Source: Verrucomicrobiota bacterium | GTDB lineage: Bacteria; Verrucomicrobiota; Verrucomicrobiae; Limisphaerales; UBA11358 | Direction of reading: 5' to 3' | DNA: 64,000 bases | Assembly: GCA_014860005.1 (NCBI GenBank) | Contig: JACZKP010000111.1 | Location: 1-64,000, forward strand | In this document: positions 1-7,884 of the stretch, piece by piece | Layout of the letters: every line of letters begins with the position of its first letter | Position numbering within the stretch: the stretch's first letter is position 1 | Program-made: the position numbers and the translations under genes | Notes under the pieces: model-generated | What the model saw: only the letters and a program-made list of their open reading frames with translations | Databases searched by the model: none | Told to the model about the DNA's origin: nothing

Positions 1-179
1 GCGGCGGCGGATTCGGGGTGTTCCTTGCGAAGCTGATCTTCGAGGTACTCGGCGGTGATTTTATCGAGGGAACTGGAGGCAACGCGGGCGGCGGCAATGC
101 CCAAGTCCTTGGCCTTGGCCAGAACCAGCTTGTTCTCCAGACCCAGCTTTTTCGAAATGTCGTAAATACGAACCGGCAT
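1..179 (-). CDS. infB: Translation initiation factor IF-2, N-terminal fragment (runs off the window)
   Basis: Only the first 59 or so codons are present; the gene continues past base 1. The protein begins MPVRIYDISKKLGLENK and continues with a Leu/Ala/Lys-rich helical segment. This is the small N-terminal IF-2 domain that precedes the long linker and GTPase core. IF-2 is the GTPase that places initiator tRNA on the 30S subunit. The start is the ATG read from base 179. It lies 91 bases downstream of the nusA stop on the same strand, the usual nusA-infB order. The GTPase domain is outside the window, so the call rests on the N-terminal motif and synteny. Confidence 0.85.
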   Translation of the reverse strand, partial: MPVRIYDISKKLGLENKLVLAKAKDLGIAAARVASSSLDKITAEYLEDQLRKEHPESAA

Positions 180-270
180 AAATATCAATCCGACTGAACC
201 CACTGTGCCGCGCGGCATTCATAACCCAAGAGCTGCCGCGCGAATGCAATGCACTGTCACCATAAGACGA

Positions 271-1551
271 TCAGGCTGCGTCGCCGTCGCCGCCAAGTTG
301 AATTTTGCGTCGTTCCGCCTCGGCCCGGGCGGCTTCCATGACTGCGTCCGCCTGTTCTCCGATTTGCGGGATGTCCGCCAAGTCGCTGGTGTCCGCTTGC
401 AGCACGTCCTCCAACCGCGTCAGCCCGGCATGCACCAGCGCATCCGCATGTTCGCGGGAGATTCCCGGAATGGCGGCCAAGGATTCCACCGCTTCGGCCA
501 CTTTCTCCTCAAAGCCCTTGGTCACCACAACCTCGGCTTCAATGTCCACCTGCCAGCCCGTTAGCTTGGAGGTGAGCCGCGCATTCTGGCCACGTTTTCC
601 GATGGCCAACGAGAGTTGATCCTCGCTGACGATGATTTTGGCGCGTTTATGCACTTCGTCTATCTCAAAAGTCTTGAGTTTGGCCGGCGAGAGCGCGTTG
701 GTAATAAAACTCCGGACATTGGGATCCCAACGGATGATATCCACCTTCTCGTTGTTCAACTCCCGCACGATGTTCTTCACCCGCTGGCCGCGCAAGCCCA
801 CGCAGGCACCGACCGGATCCACCTTCTCGTCGCGCGTCCAGACAGCCAGCTTGGTGCGAAAGCCCGGTTCGCGGGCAATGCCCTTGATTTCGATGGTGCT
901 GTCATTTATTTCGGAAACTTCCAACTGAAAAAGTTTGATGACGAAGCGCGGATCCGCACGTGAGAGAATGATTTCCGGCCCGTGCGGTCCCTGCTCCACC
1001 GCTTTCACGTAGCAACGAATCCGTTCACCCACTTGGTACTCTTCCGTGGGTACGCGCTCCCTGTTGGGCAGGATTGCCTCGTACTTGCCCAAATCAACCA
1101 GCACGTCGGAACGGTCAAACCGCCGCACAGTCCCGCTGATGATGTCGCCGACGCGATCCTTGAACTCGGTGAAAATGAGTGCCTTTTCGGCGCGCCGGAT
1201 TTGCTGCATCAGCGCCTGCTTGGCATACTGGGAGGCAATACGGCCAAATCCAGTTGGAGTGACTTCTATCTCTAGCTCTTCACCAACTTGAGCGTCCGGC
1301 TTGATCCGGCGGCTGTCAAACACCGAGATCTGGTCGTGCTTGGAGATGACACGATCTGCCACCACGAGCTTGGCAAATGCCCGTATGTCGCCACTTTTGG
1401 CGTCAATTTCAACTCGTAATTCGCGCGCGGGACCTACCGCTTTCTTCGCGGCTGATAGCAGGGCTTCCTGTACGGCCGAGACGAGGACATCGCGGCTGAT
1501 GCCCTTCTCCCGTTCCCAAAACTCAAGTACTGCCAGAAAATCCGCATTCAT
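271..1551 (-). CDS. nusA: Transcription termination/antitermination protein NusA
   Basis: This 426-residue protein has the full NusA layout. An N-terminal RNA-polymerase-binding domain covers about residues 1-125. An S1 domain follows at about 135-200, containing GDIISGTVRRFDRSDVLVDLG. Two KH domains follow at about 205-345, with the GACVGLRGQRVKNI and LAIGKRGQNARL loops. A C-terminal helix-hairpin-helix-like part covers about 350-415 (AAIPGISREHADALVHAG). NusA binds RNA polymerase and nascent RNA and controls pausing, termination and antitermination. It lies directly upstream of infB. The usual upstream partner rimP is not seen: the 209 bases before nusA hold no recognisable gene. Length and domain order are normal. 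Confidence 0.97.
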   Translation of the reverse strand: MNADFLAVLEFWEREKGISRDVLVSAVQEALLSAAKKAVGPARELRVEIDAKSGDIRAFAKLVVADRVISKHDQISVFDSRRIKPDAQVGEELEIEVTPTGFGRIASQYAKQALMQQIRRAEKALIFTEFKDRVGDIISGTVRRFDRSDVLVDLGKYEAILPNRERVPTEEYQVGERIRCYVKAVEQGPHGPEIILSRADPRFVIKLFQLEVSEINDSTIEIKGIAREPGFRTKLAVWTRDEKVDPVGACVGLRGQRVKNIVRELNNEKVDIIRWDPNVRSFITNALSPAKLKTFEIDEVHKRAKIIVSEDQLSLAIGKRGQNARLTSKLTGWQVDIEAEVVVTKGFEEKVAEAVESLAAIPGISREHADALVHAGLTRLEDVLQADTSDLADIPQIGEQADAVMEAARAEAERRKIQLGGDGDAA

Positions 1552-1772
1552 ACATCGTTACTTTGTGCCCACCGGGGGAACAAAAAAGTCGGTAGATTTA
1601 CTCTTCCGACTTTCGCACGCCAGCCAACGCCGGCAATCTTTACCGTTGTAGTTAAAACATAAGAAACACTGCGGCGAGGCGTCAAGTCCAAAACCCCGTC
1701 ATTTTGAGGCGTGTGCGTCAGATCATCCCAATCTCCGTTGGATTGCGCCACTAAATCATTTTGCTATTCGCA

Positions 1773-2168
1773 ATGCTCCTCGCCAACCTCTTTGGCGTGA
1801 CTCAGCCTCTGGCCTTGGTTTTATACGAGAAATTGATGCCTGGCAGCCAATTGGTAAATCGGCTGCAGGATTTGCACTATCGGGTAGAGATACTTTCAGA
1901 CCCCGACCAACTTGGGCTTGCTGCCCGTAGCGATGGGCCAATGCTGGTTTTCACTGATTTGGATTCCCGCCGGGCGGATATCTGCGCGGCGATTTCGCAG
2001 CTTAAACAGGATCCTGTTACCGCGCACATTCCCGTAATCGCTTTCGCAAATGAGCGCGCGCGCCAACTTCAAACCGCTGGGCGACAGGCAGGTGCGACCT
2101 TGGTGGTTACCGACACAGCGCTATTGCCTCATTTGGATCATCTCTTGGAACAGGCTTTGCAGGTTTAA
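1773..2168 (+). CDS. Small receiver-like (CheY-fold) protein, function unknown
   Basis: A protein of about 131 residues from the ATG at 1773; a TTG at 1761 would add four residues. The middle looks like an alpha/beta receiver fold. It has a hydrophobic strand ending in Asp (MLVFTDLD), then a helix, then a strand HIPVIAFAN, then GATLVVTD near the end. The Asp after the LVFT strand sits where the phosphoacceptor would be, but the canonical acidic pair and conserved Lys are not clear. It may be a degenerate or phosphorylation-independent receiver. There is no output domain and no adjacent kinase. It is divergent from nusA. I do not recognise the family with certainty. Confidence 0.6.
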   Translation: MLLANLFGVTQPLALVLYEKLMPGSQLVNRLQDLHYRVEILSDPDQLGLAARSDGPMLVFTDLDSRRADICAAISQLKQDPVTAHIPVIAFANERARQLQTAGRQAGATLVVTDTALLPHLDHLLEQALQV

Positions 2169-2246
2169 GGTTGCCAGGTTCAGGTGCTGCTTCCCCCGCG
2201 TGAATCAGGCTTAACTCCTATTTGGCCAATTCTGAAAAACAAACAC

Positions 2247-2275
2247 TTGACTTGGGCATTACAAGTTTTTATCCT
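2247..2275 (+). promoter_or_regulatory. Predicted sigma-70 promoter of the cold-shock gene
   Basis: A TTGACT -35 box (2247-2252) is followed after exactly 17 bases by TATCCT (2270-2275). Transcription would start near 2282, giving a 5' leader of roughly 110 bases before the csp ATG. Long leaders are typical of cold-shock genes, where leader folding changes with temperature. The promoter is inferred from sequence only. Confidence 0.6.
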
Positions 2276-2390
2276 CGCGCTCAGTTGCGGCGTATGCAGC
2301 CTTAAAATAATCCCATGCGGACACACACTGGTGCGACAGTGGTGTCCGTTTGCTTTTTGGGGCGCGCTGTCACGACTCAGGAGAGCGATT

Positions 2391-2600
2391 ATGGCAAGCG
2401 GCAAAGTAAAGTGGTTCGACAACAAAAAGGGATTTGGTTTCATCGCCCAGGAATCAGGTCAGGACGTGTTCGTGCATCATACGTCCATTCTGGGCGGCGG
2501 ATTCAAGACGTTGAACGAGGGTGAAGAAGTCTCGTTCGACGTCATCCCAAGCGACAAAGGGCTGAAAGCCCAAAACGTTCAGCGACTTCAAGCGTCCTGA
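2391..2600 (+). CDS. Cold-shock protein (CspA family)
   Basis: This 69-residue single-domain cold-shock protein begins MASGKVKWFDNKKGFGFI. It carries the RNP1-like KGFGFI and RNP2-like DVFVHHTSI nucleic-acid-binding motifs. Its length equals the family norm of about 65-70 residues. These proteins bind single-stranded RNA and DNA and melt secondary structure in the cytoplasm. The reading frame is open upstream to 2184, but the ATG at 2391 is the right start: it begins the domain and follows a strong AGGAGAG ribosome-binding site. The gene stands alone, behind its own promoter. Confidence 0.95.
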   Translation: MASGKVKWFDNKKGFGFIAQESGQDVFVHHTSILGGGFKTLNEGEEVSFDVIPSDKGLKAQNVQRLQAS

Positions 2601-2692
2601 TTTCTCCGCCAAGCGCGGTTGCGGAACTGATGTTTTAGCGGGACGCCGCCATTTTTGTCGCGTCGTCCAGCGTTGGAGGGTAACCTGTCTGT

Positions 2693-3871
2693 ATGCCTGA
2701 CTCGCGACCGTGTCCCGTCAGCAGCCTCTACATCCATGTGCCCTTCTGTGCGCAGAAGTGTGCCTATTGCGCTTTCTATTCCGAGCCATCGGGCGGCGAT
2801 TTGATCAATCGCTATGTCAACGCACTGGAGCGGGAGATGGAAATGGTGGGATCAGATCTCCGGCCCAAGACCATTTTCTTCGGTGGCGGCACACCCTCGC
2901 TGCTCAACCTGCGCCAGTGGCAGCAGGTCTTCAGCGCCATGCAACGTCTGAATCTCCTCGGAGCTGAGGAGTTCACGGTCGAGTGCAATCCCGCCACCGT
3001 CTCGCTGGACAAGGCCTGCCTGCTGCGTGAGCACGGTGTGAATCGCATCTCAATGGGCGTGCAATCCCTCAACGAACCCTTGCTGGATCGTCTCGGTCGC
3101 ATCCACACCCGTGAAATGGTGTTCAAGTCATTCGATCTTCTGCGCAGGGCTGGCTTCGATAACGTAAACCTCGATTTGATGTTTGCCATTCCCGGCCAAA
3201 CCCTGGAAGTCTGGCGCGAGACGCTGGATGAAGCTCTGGCGTTGGGCAGCGAACATCTGTCCAGCTACGAAGTCATTTACGAGGAGGACACCCCGCTGTT
3301 CCTGCAACTCAAGGCCCGCAAGTTTGATACGGACGAAGACCTTGCCTGCGCGATGTATGAAGCCCTGGTCGAGCGCGCCACGGCGGCGGGGTTTCGTCAA
3401 TACGAAGTTGCCAATTTCGCCCGCGAACAACCTCCCAACCCTCATCCTTCAACATTCAGCCTTCCTGCGCGCGCCTGCCGCCACAACGTCAATTACTGGC
3501 GTGGCGGATCATTTTACGGCCTCGGTCCCAGCGCGACCAGCTATGTGCGCGGTGTCCGCACGAAAAACTGGTCCAACACACCCCTCTACTGTGAGCAGTT
3601 GGCGCAGGGGAAACGCGCCATCGAATCACGTGAAGAATTACCGCCATTGGCGCGCGCCGGCGAGACTGCCGCTTTCGGCTTGCGCATGGTCGCGGGCTGG
3701 CCTTACGAGGATTTTCAGCAGACCACCGGACACGATTTACGGACGGAGTGGGCCAACGACATGGATTCGCTGATCGTTCGCGGGTGGGGCCGAAGATCGG
3801 TGGACGGCTTTCAACTGACCCATGAAGGCCTACGGTTCGCCGACGCCGCAGCTGAAATGTTTCTTCGGTAA
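2693..3871 (+). CDS. hemW: Radical SAM haem chaperone HemW (coproporphyrinogen III oxidase-like)
   Basis: A 392-residue radical SAM protein with the 4Fe-4S-binding CAQKCAYC cluster motif near residue 19. The SAM-binding FFGGGTPSLL follows, then FTVECNPATV and RISMGVQSL, and a C-terminal wing with CRHNVNYW. These are HemW signatures. HemW transfers haem to target proteins; the family was formerly annotated as an oxygen-independent coproporphyrinogen oxidase. The ATG follows a GGAGGGTAA ribosome-binding site. One oddity is a short Pro/Ser-rich insertion (about residues 245-260, DNA about 3428-3470) between the conserved YEVANFAR and CRHNVNYW blocks, which are normally almost adjacent. Confidence 0.93.
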   Translation: MPDSRPCPVSSLYIHVPFCAQKCAYCAFYSEPSGGDLINRYVNALEREMEMVGSDLRPKTIFFGGGTPSLLNLRQWQQVFSAMQRLNLLGAEEFTVECNPATVSLDKACLLREHGVNRISMGVQSLNEPLLDRLGRIHTREMVFKSFDLLRRAGFDNVNLDLMFAIPGQTLEVWRETLDEALALGSEHLSSYEVIYEEDTPLFLQLKARKFDTDEDLACAMYEALVERATAAGFRQYEVANFAREQPPNPHPSTFSLPARACRHNVNYWRGGSFYGLGPSATSYVRGVRTKNWSNTPLYCEQLAQGKRAIESREELPPLARAGETAAFGLRMVAGWPYEDFQQTTGHDLRTEWANDMDSLIVRGWGRRSVDGFQLTHEGLRFADAAAEMFLR

Positions 3872-4213
3872 ACCCTACCCATTCATCCTGACGGTTCCTG
3901 GCATTGGTCTGGGAGGAACAAAACTGCCCAGGGCAATGTTTGACAACCGCGGAGGGCTCCTCGGTCGCTCTGCACTTGCGCTTGCAGGCCGGGCGCGCTG
4001 GGAGTTGCGTGGCGCTTGAAACCAAAAAAGTGCGGCCAGAAAGTCACTCTCTGGTGGGCACGTGGCAATGTGGGAGAGAAAGAAGCACGCCTCGCGGTTC
4101 ATGAATCACTGTCGCACACCGATTGTGGGCACGCGAGAGCAAGGAACCACCAGCTTGTGGCTGCGAGGGCTGAAACCAATTTGACGCCGGCATGCTCAAC
4201 CGGCTGCCGGGCG
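3872..4213. other. 342-base gap between convergent hemW and rpsT, no gene recognised
   Basis: Open frames here are short, overlap on both strands and have no family features. I looked for RNase P, tmRNA, SRP RNA and 6S RNA signatures and saw none. The last bases near 4191-4230 contain the inverted motif CTCAACCGG / CCGGTTGAG, which overlaps the rpsT stop and may act as a weak terminator hairpin. Confidence 0.4.
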
Positions 4214-4477
4214 TTACTTCACCCGGTTGAGCGCCAGGTTGAGACGCGATTTCTTTCGGCTGGCCGTGGCCTTATGAACCACGCCAGATTTGACAGCCTT
4301 GTCGAGGGCGGAAGCGGCTTCGCGCAACGCTTTGGCAGCCTCGTCCTTCTGGCCGGCGGCCATCAAATCGCGGCAATTTCTCTGGAGCCGGCGCACGCGG
4401 GACTCGATGCTGCGGTTGTGCAGGTGTTTGCGCTGACTGTTGCGCATGCGGCGCTCGGCGGACTTCGTATTGGGCAT
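4214..4477 (-). CDS. rpsT: 30S ribosomal protein S20
   Basis: This 87-residue, strongly basic, helical protein begins MPNTKSAERRMRNSQRK and ends RKKSRLNLALNRVK, with the central SALDKAVKSGVVHKATASRKKSR block of S20. S20 is a primary binding protein of 16S rRNA in the small subunit. Its length matches the family (85-90 residues). The gene is monocistronic. A TTGACA-like promoter lies just upstream on the same strand. Confidence 0.97.
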   Translation of the reverse strand: MPNTKSAERRMRNSQRKHLHNRSIESRVRRLQRNCRDLMAAGQKDEAAKALREAASALDKAVKSGVVHKATASRKKSRLNLALNRVK

Positions 4478-4510
4478 AAATCAGATCGTTAATTCAACTC
4501 AAGGACCGGA

Positions 4511-4538
4511 ACGGTAGCCAAACGCCCTCAAATGTCAA
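4511..4538 (-). promoter_or_regulatory. Candidate sigma-70 promoter of rpsT
   Basis: Read on the minus strand, a perfect TTGACA (4538-4533) is followed after 16 bases by TACCGT (4516-4511), about 34 bases before the rpsT ATG. The -35 box is perfect and the -10 box is weak. Inferred from sequence only. Confidence 0.4.
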
Positions 4539-4735
4539 CGGCGCGTTCAGTGTGTTCACCGGGTCTCGTCAGGAAAATCCAAAGTGGAACCTCGTTCCGC
4601 ACTGCACAACGCTTCGCGGCTTTTGCGGCACTTCGTTCCTCCGTCAAGTTTTGCATTACAGCGCAGAGCGCCGCTTTCGATTTGGAGTATTGTCACCCTT
4701 TCGTCGCAAAGGGGGCGGTAATGCATGACGGTTGG

Positions 4736-5563
4736 TTAAGGTCCAAAACTTTCTTCCGAAGGCGCTTGCGCTTCGACCGCTGGCTGGCCGTCGAAGTGGC
4801 CTGTGCGCAGGAAGGCGAGGGTGTCCCGGATGGCGCTCCGGTTGCGCATGATGAAGGGATGCGTCGTCGGTATGACGCGGTGGTCGGTCATGCCGGACAA
4901 TTTGGTTCGTTCGACGGAGACTTTGCCATCGTCGCGGCCAGGAATCAGCAGGCTGTTGATCCAATTGAGCGAGCGATTTCCCGCAATGACACCGACGCAG
5001 AAGTCCGCGGCACCGAGTTGATTGGGCGTGGAGCGTTCGTCCGTGCCGAGTTCTCTCCCGGCAGGGCCGTTGATTTTCTGGAACAGCCGCCACGCGCCCA
5101 GCTTGTCCACGATCTCGCTGCCTTGATTAGGCGGGGCCAACATCACCACGCGGCCAAGATTCGGGATGGTGTGCTGGCCCAGATAACTTCGCACCAGAAT
5201 GCCGCCGAGCGAATGAGTCACGAAGTGAATGGTCGTGGCGTTGTTCCGCTGGCAATCACGGATGATCCGTTCCAGCGTTTCCTCGCTTAATTCCTCGATC
5301 GAAGCCGTGCGCGATGGATAATCCACGTTGACCACGTTGTATCCGGCCCGCGACAACGCGTGGGCCATCGGCTTCATTGAGTGGCTGCTGCGACACAGTC
5401 CGTGGAGGAGGATGACGTATTCCTGACCTTCGGCGTCGGATGCAGAATTCGGGAGCACGGCCAGGGCAATTGCCAGGCAGAGTTTCACCAGTCCGCTCAA
5501 GCGGAACGCCAATGCACCCGCCATCTCCCGGCGTCCGCAAAGCATCTGGTGCAGGGAATTCAT
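4736..5563 (-). CDS. Exported alpha/beta hydrolase (lipase-like)
   Basis: A 275-residue protein with a hydrophobic N-terminal signal-like segment (about residues 20-45, LVKLCLAIALAVLP). An alpha/beta hydrolase core follows. The oxyanion strand is YVILLHGLCRSSHSM, the nucleophile elbow is THSLGG (Ser near residue 118), an Asp lies in the GRDDGKVSV segment, and a late His lies in TTHPFIM, so a full Ser-Asp-His triad is plausible. The sequence resembles bacterial triacylglycerol-lipase/PGAP1-like esterases, but the substrate cannot be read from it. It is the last gene of a minus-strand run, only 3 bases after the zinc-ribbon gene, so the two are probably co-transcribed. Export is inferred from the N-terminus. 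Confidence 0.8.
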   Translation of the reverse strand: MNSLHQMLCGRREMAGALAFRLSGLVKLCLAIALAVLPNSASDAEGQEYVILLHGLCRSSHSMKPMAHALSRAGYNVVNVDYPSRTASIEELSEETLERIIRDCQRNNATTIHFVTHSLGGILVRSYLGQHTIPNLGRVVMLAPPNQGSEIVDKLGAWRLFQKINGPAGRELGTDERSTPNQLGAADFCVGVIAGNRSLNWINSLLIPGRDDGKVSVERTKLSGMTDHRVIPTTHPFIMRNRSAIRDTLAFLRTGHFDGQPAVEAQAPSEESFGP

Positions 5564-5566
5564 GAT

Positions 5567-5833
5567 TCAAAGCAGCAGACCCGCAAAAAAGCCGGCGACC
5601 AGCAAGAGCGCGATAAGCCACCATAACCAATGGATGCCGCGCGGCACCGGAGTTTTCCCGCTAAATTCGCGTTTGACGAAATCATTGTAGTCAAAGTTCT
5701 GGTCCGGCAGATCGAGTCCGCCCGTTTCCGCGGCTTCCGCCCAGCCGGTTTGCTCATCCGAGCCACACTCGGGGCAGGCTTGGGCGTTGGGCGGAACTTC
5801 CGCGCCGCAGTTGGGACAGATTTCGGGTGGCAT
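5567..5833 (-). CDS. Small zinc-ribbon protein with C-terminal membrane anchor
   Basis: An 88-residue protein starting MPPEICPNCGAEVPPNAQ. The start was chosen because the zinc ribbon begins there; the frame stays open 14 codons further upstream, to 5875. CPNC and CPEC make a four-cysteine zinc ribbon in the first 30 residues. An acidic linker follows, and the C-terminus (about 65-88, WLWWLIALLLVAGFFAGLLL) is a single membrane helix, so the ribbon would face the cytoplasm. Such proteins are common and mostly uncharacterised. The gene lies between a GNAT gene and a hydrolase gene on the same strand and is 3 bases from the latter. Confidence 0.8.
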   Translation of the reverse strand: MPPEICPNCGAEVPPNAQACPECGSDEQTGWAEAAETGGLDLPDQNFDYNDFVKREFSGKTPVPRGIHWLWWLIALLLVAGFFAGLLL

Positions 5834-5905
5834 GGCCGGAGATGCTGTTCTCTTGGTTCCGAGCCGTTCCCACAATAGACCAACCCCGCAGGCGGGAATT
5901 TTGTT

Positions 5906-6490
5906 TCAACCGCCCACGCCCGCATACTCCTCGTCCGTGGTGAGGTCCAGTCCCATGAGGATGTAATCGTGGGAGATGGCCTGCATGTCCTTCACGTAAT
6001 CTTCGAGCCGGAGCAGGTTGCTGAAGCCGAGCATCGCAAACATGTGGATTGCGGCTTCCTGTTCCCCGATGAATTCCGCCTCCACTTTTTCCAACCCGGT
6101 GTGGCGGGCGATTTCCACAATCTCATGCACCATGGCCTTTGCCAGGCCGCGTGCGCGGTATTGGGGATGGACGAGCACACTCACGCGGCCAATGTGCCGT
6201 TTCCAGCCGCCGAGTTGCTGGTGCAAGGTGGCATCAGCCACAATCTTGCCGTCCAGTTGAGCCAACAGCGGCAAATTGCGTCCGAGGTCAATGTTCTCGC
6301 ACCAGTCCTGAATCACCGTCAAGTCGGTGACGCGGTGTTTGATGAACATGCGTTCGCGTTCCGGCACCGCCGAGAAGAATTCGTGAAAAGCCTTTTCATC
6401 GTCCCGTCGGAGCGGTCGCAGTTTGACTTTGGCCCCATCCTTGAGGCTGATTTCCTTGGGAAATCTTTGGAGTTGGAGTTCGAGTGACAT
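5906..6490 (-). CDS. GNAT-family N-acetyltransferase
   Basis: A 194-residue protein with a GNAT fold. The acetyl-CoA-binding motif A is visible as VSVLVHPQYRARGLAKAMV (Q/R-x-x-G-x-A form) near residue 110. It is preceded by LRPLRRDDEKAFHEFF, typical of the N-terminal strand and helix of the RimJ/RimL or PatA-like classes. GNAT enzymes move an acetyl group from acetyl-CoA to an amine. The C-terminal part (about 140-194) resembles families acting on protein lysines or small molecules, but no substrate can be assigned. It is the first gene of a likely three-gene minus-strand unit with the zinc-ribbon and hydrolase genes. Confidence 0.88.
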   Translation of the reverse strand: MSLELQLQRFPKEISLKDGAKVKLRPLRRDDEKAFHEFFSAVPERERMFIKHRVTDLTVIQDWCENIDLGRNLPLLAQLDGKIVADATLHQQLGGWKRHIGRVSVLVHPQYRARGLAKAMVHEIVEIARHTGLEKVEAEFIGEQEAAIHMFAMLGFSNLLRLEDYVKDMQAISHDYILMGLDLTTDEEYAGVGG

Positions 6491-6549
6491 AGATATTCCG
6501 GGTTATTGCCAGCCGGAGATTGCCACGAATCCCCGGGTGCGTTCAAGGC

Positions 6550-7308
6550 TCAATAACGGACGGACAATTTGCCAGCAATGCCCCGAACCGGTGACGGCAG
6601 CAGCGCCTCGATTTCCGCCGGGTCCAAACTCCACCGCGCCGCCAGCAGCGGCACTTTCTCGACATTGGCGACCAGCAACTCCGACACCCCAAACCGCGTC
6701 GCACTGAATTCCTCGCCGTAGGCAAAGCATTTCACGCCCAGACTGGTTTCCGAGACGGTCTTGAAGCCCTGGTGCCACAACGTCGCGCCGGCCCAGGCAT
6801 AAGCCCGCACCACCCGGCCCGCCTCCAGTCGCGCCCAGGCGTGATGGTGCAACACGCGATCCGCCTGAAAGAACTGGACGTGGCCGAGCTTGCGACTCAA
6901 TTCCAGCAGAAAGCGGAAACACGCATCCACGTCGGCGGCGGGATCAGGCACGGCCGGGCCGGCCACCAACACCCAGCCGCGAATGGGCGGCGCGATCACC
7001 ACGCGATTCTCTCCGTGAATGGCTTCAGACCACGAACAGGGTGTTAGATCGCTGAGGGCAAGCGCCTGAAGCACCTCGTCCGGGTCGCGACTGCGGATCG
7101 CCAGCCAGACGGTCGGACGCGGGGCACTGAGTGCTCGGGCGCGTGATGGCCAGCCTTCGCGGTCACCCGTCCAACGGGGCTGAAACCGAGGCGAGGGCGC
7201 CAGTTGACGATTCCAACGCACGGCCAGCCAGACGATGGTGACGCCTATGCCGACAGCCGTTCCGAACAAAATCAGAAGCGCTATGGGAACTGCGTCCGCC
7301 GGGTTCAT
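6550..7308 (-). CDS. Unknown membrane-anchored protein
   Basis: A 252-residue protein with one N-terminal membrane helix (about residues 8-30, IALLILFGTAVGIGVTIVWLAV) and a soluble part with many Trp and Pro residues. I see no motif of a named family. The second half contains HHHAWARLEAGRVVRAYAWAG and FGVSELLVANVEKVP. This composition resembles a conserved verrucomicrobial protein that often sits by itself, but that is an impression. It is divergent from nothing close by; cutA follows upstream on the same strand after about 100 bases. Base composition matches the neighbours and the frame is clean, so it is a real gene. Confidence 0.7.
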   Translation of the reverse strand: MNPADAVPIALLILFGTAVGIGVTIVWLAVRWNRQLAPSPRFQPRWTGDREGWPSRARALSAPRPTVWLAIRSRDPDEVLQALALSDLTPCSWSEAIHGENRVVIAPPIRGWVLVAGPAVPDPAADVDACFRFLLELSRKLGHVQFFQADRVLHHHAWARLEAGRVVRAYAWAGATLWHQGFKTVSETSLGVKCFAYGEEFSATRFGVSELLVANVEKVPLLAARWSLDPAEIEALLPSPVRGIAGKLSVRY

Positions 7309-7407
7309 GCGCTCAATCTAATGAGGTTCAATGCCGACGCAATGGGATTTTTTTCGCCCATAGAAGTCACTGACTTGAATCCCCGCCAGCCTTGCGCAGA
7401 CGGACTA

Positions 7408-7734
7408 TCATCGGCAACTGGCGGCCAGCCATTCGAGGTAACGCGTGTTGCCGTGAGCGAGCGGCAGCACAAGAAACTCCGGCGTGTCGTAGGGATGTTC
7501 GCGCACCACGAGTTTCTCCAGCTTGGCGAGACAGGCGCGCGTGGTTTTGAGAATCATCAAAACCTCATTGCCGCGCTCCAGCTTGCCCTGCCACCAATAG
7601 TGCGACTCGATTCGCGGTACGAGATTCGCGCAGGCGATTAACTTTGCCTCAAGTGCGGCGATGGCCAGTCGCCGCGCCGTTTTGAGGTCCGGTGCCGTGA
7701 CCAGCACGATTGAAAATGTCCGAGCAGTTTTCAT
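7408..7734 (-). CDS. cutA: Divalent-cation tolerance protein CutA
   Basis: A 108-residue protein of normal CutA length. It has the family motifs FSIVLVTAPDLKTARRLAIAALEAKL, ACANLVPRIESHYWWQGKLE, EVLMILKTT and EHPYDTPEFLVLPL. CutA forms a very stable trimer with a ferredoxin-like fold. It was linked to copper tolerance in E. coli, but its general role is unsettled. The end of the protein (TRYLEWLAAS) is the usual C-terminal helix. The gene appears monocistronic; the next gene on this strand is 150 bases upstream, with an inverted repeat between. Confidence 0.95.
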   Translation of the reverse strand: MKTARTFSIVLVTAPDLKTARRLAIAALEAKLIACANLVPRIESHYWWQGKLERGNEVLMILKTTRACLAKLEKLVVREHPYDTPEFLVLPLAHGNTRYLEWLAASCR

Positions 7735-7769
7735 TTAGTCAGTCAGTTTTCCGTGACTTCAATGCTGCC

Positions 7770-7842
7770 GTGCTGCCAGTCGGTAGAACCATCCTCATCA
7801 CTCGGAGACAGATGGTTCTGCCATCGGGACGGATGGCAGCAC
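7770..7842. repeat. Nested inverted repeat (73 bp)
   Basis: Two nested palindromes lie in the gap between cutA and the FAD oxidoreductase gene. The outer arms are GTGCTGCC (7770-7777) and GGCAGCAC (7835-7842). The inner arms are GGTAGAACCATC (7782-7793) and GATGGTTCTGCC (7811-7822), 11 of 12 pairing. No T-run follows on either strand, so it is not a standard terminator. It fits the style of the other small palindromic elements in this window. Confidence 0.7.
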
Positions 7843-7884
7843 GTTGCTACAAAGTCCGATTCAACGGCTCAACAAGTCGTCCCC

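Noticed and set aside
3872..4213. Structured RNA in the hemW-rpsT gap
   Set aside because: I looked for RNase P, tmRNA, SRP and 6S consensus sequences on both strands and found none.
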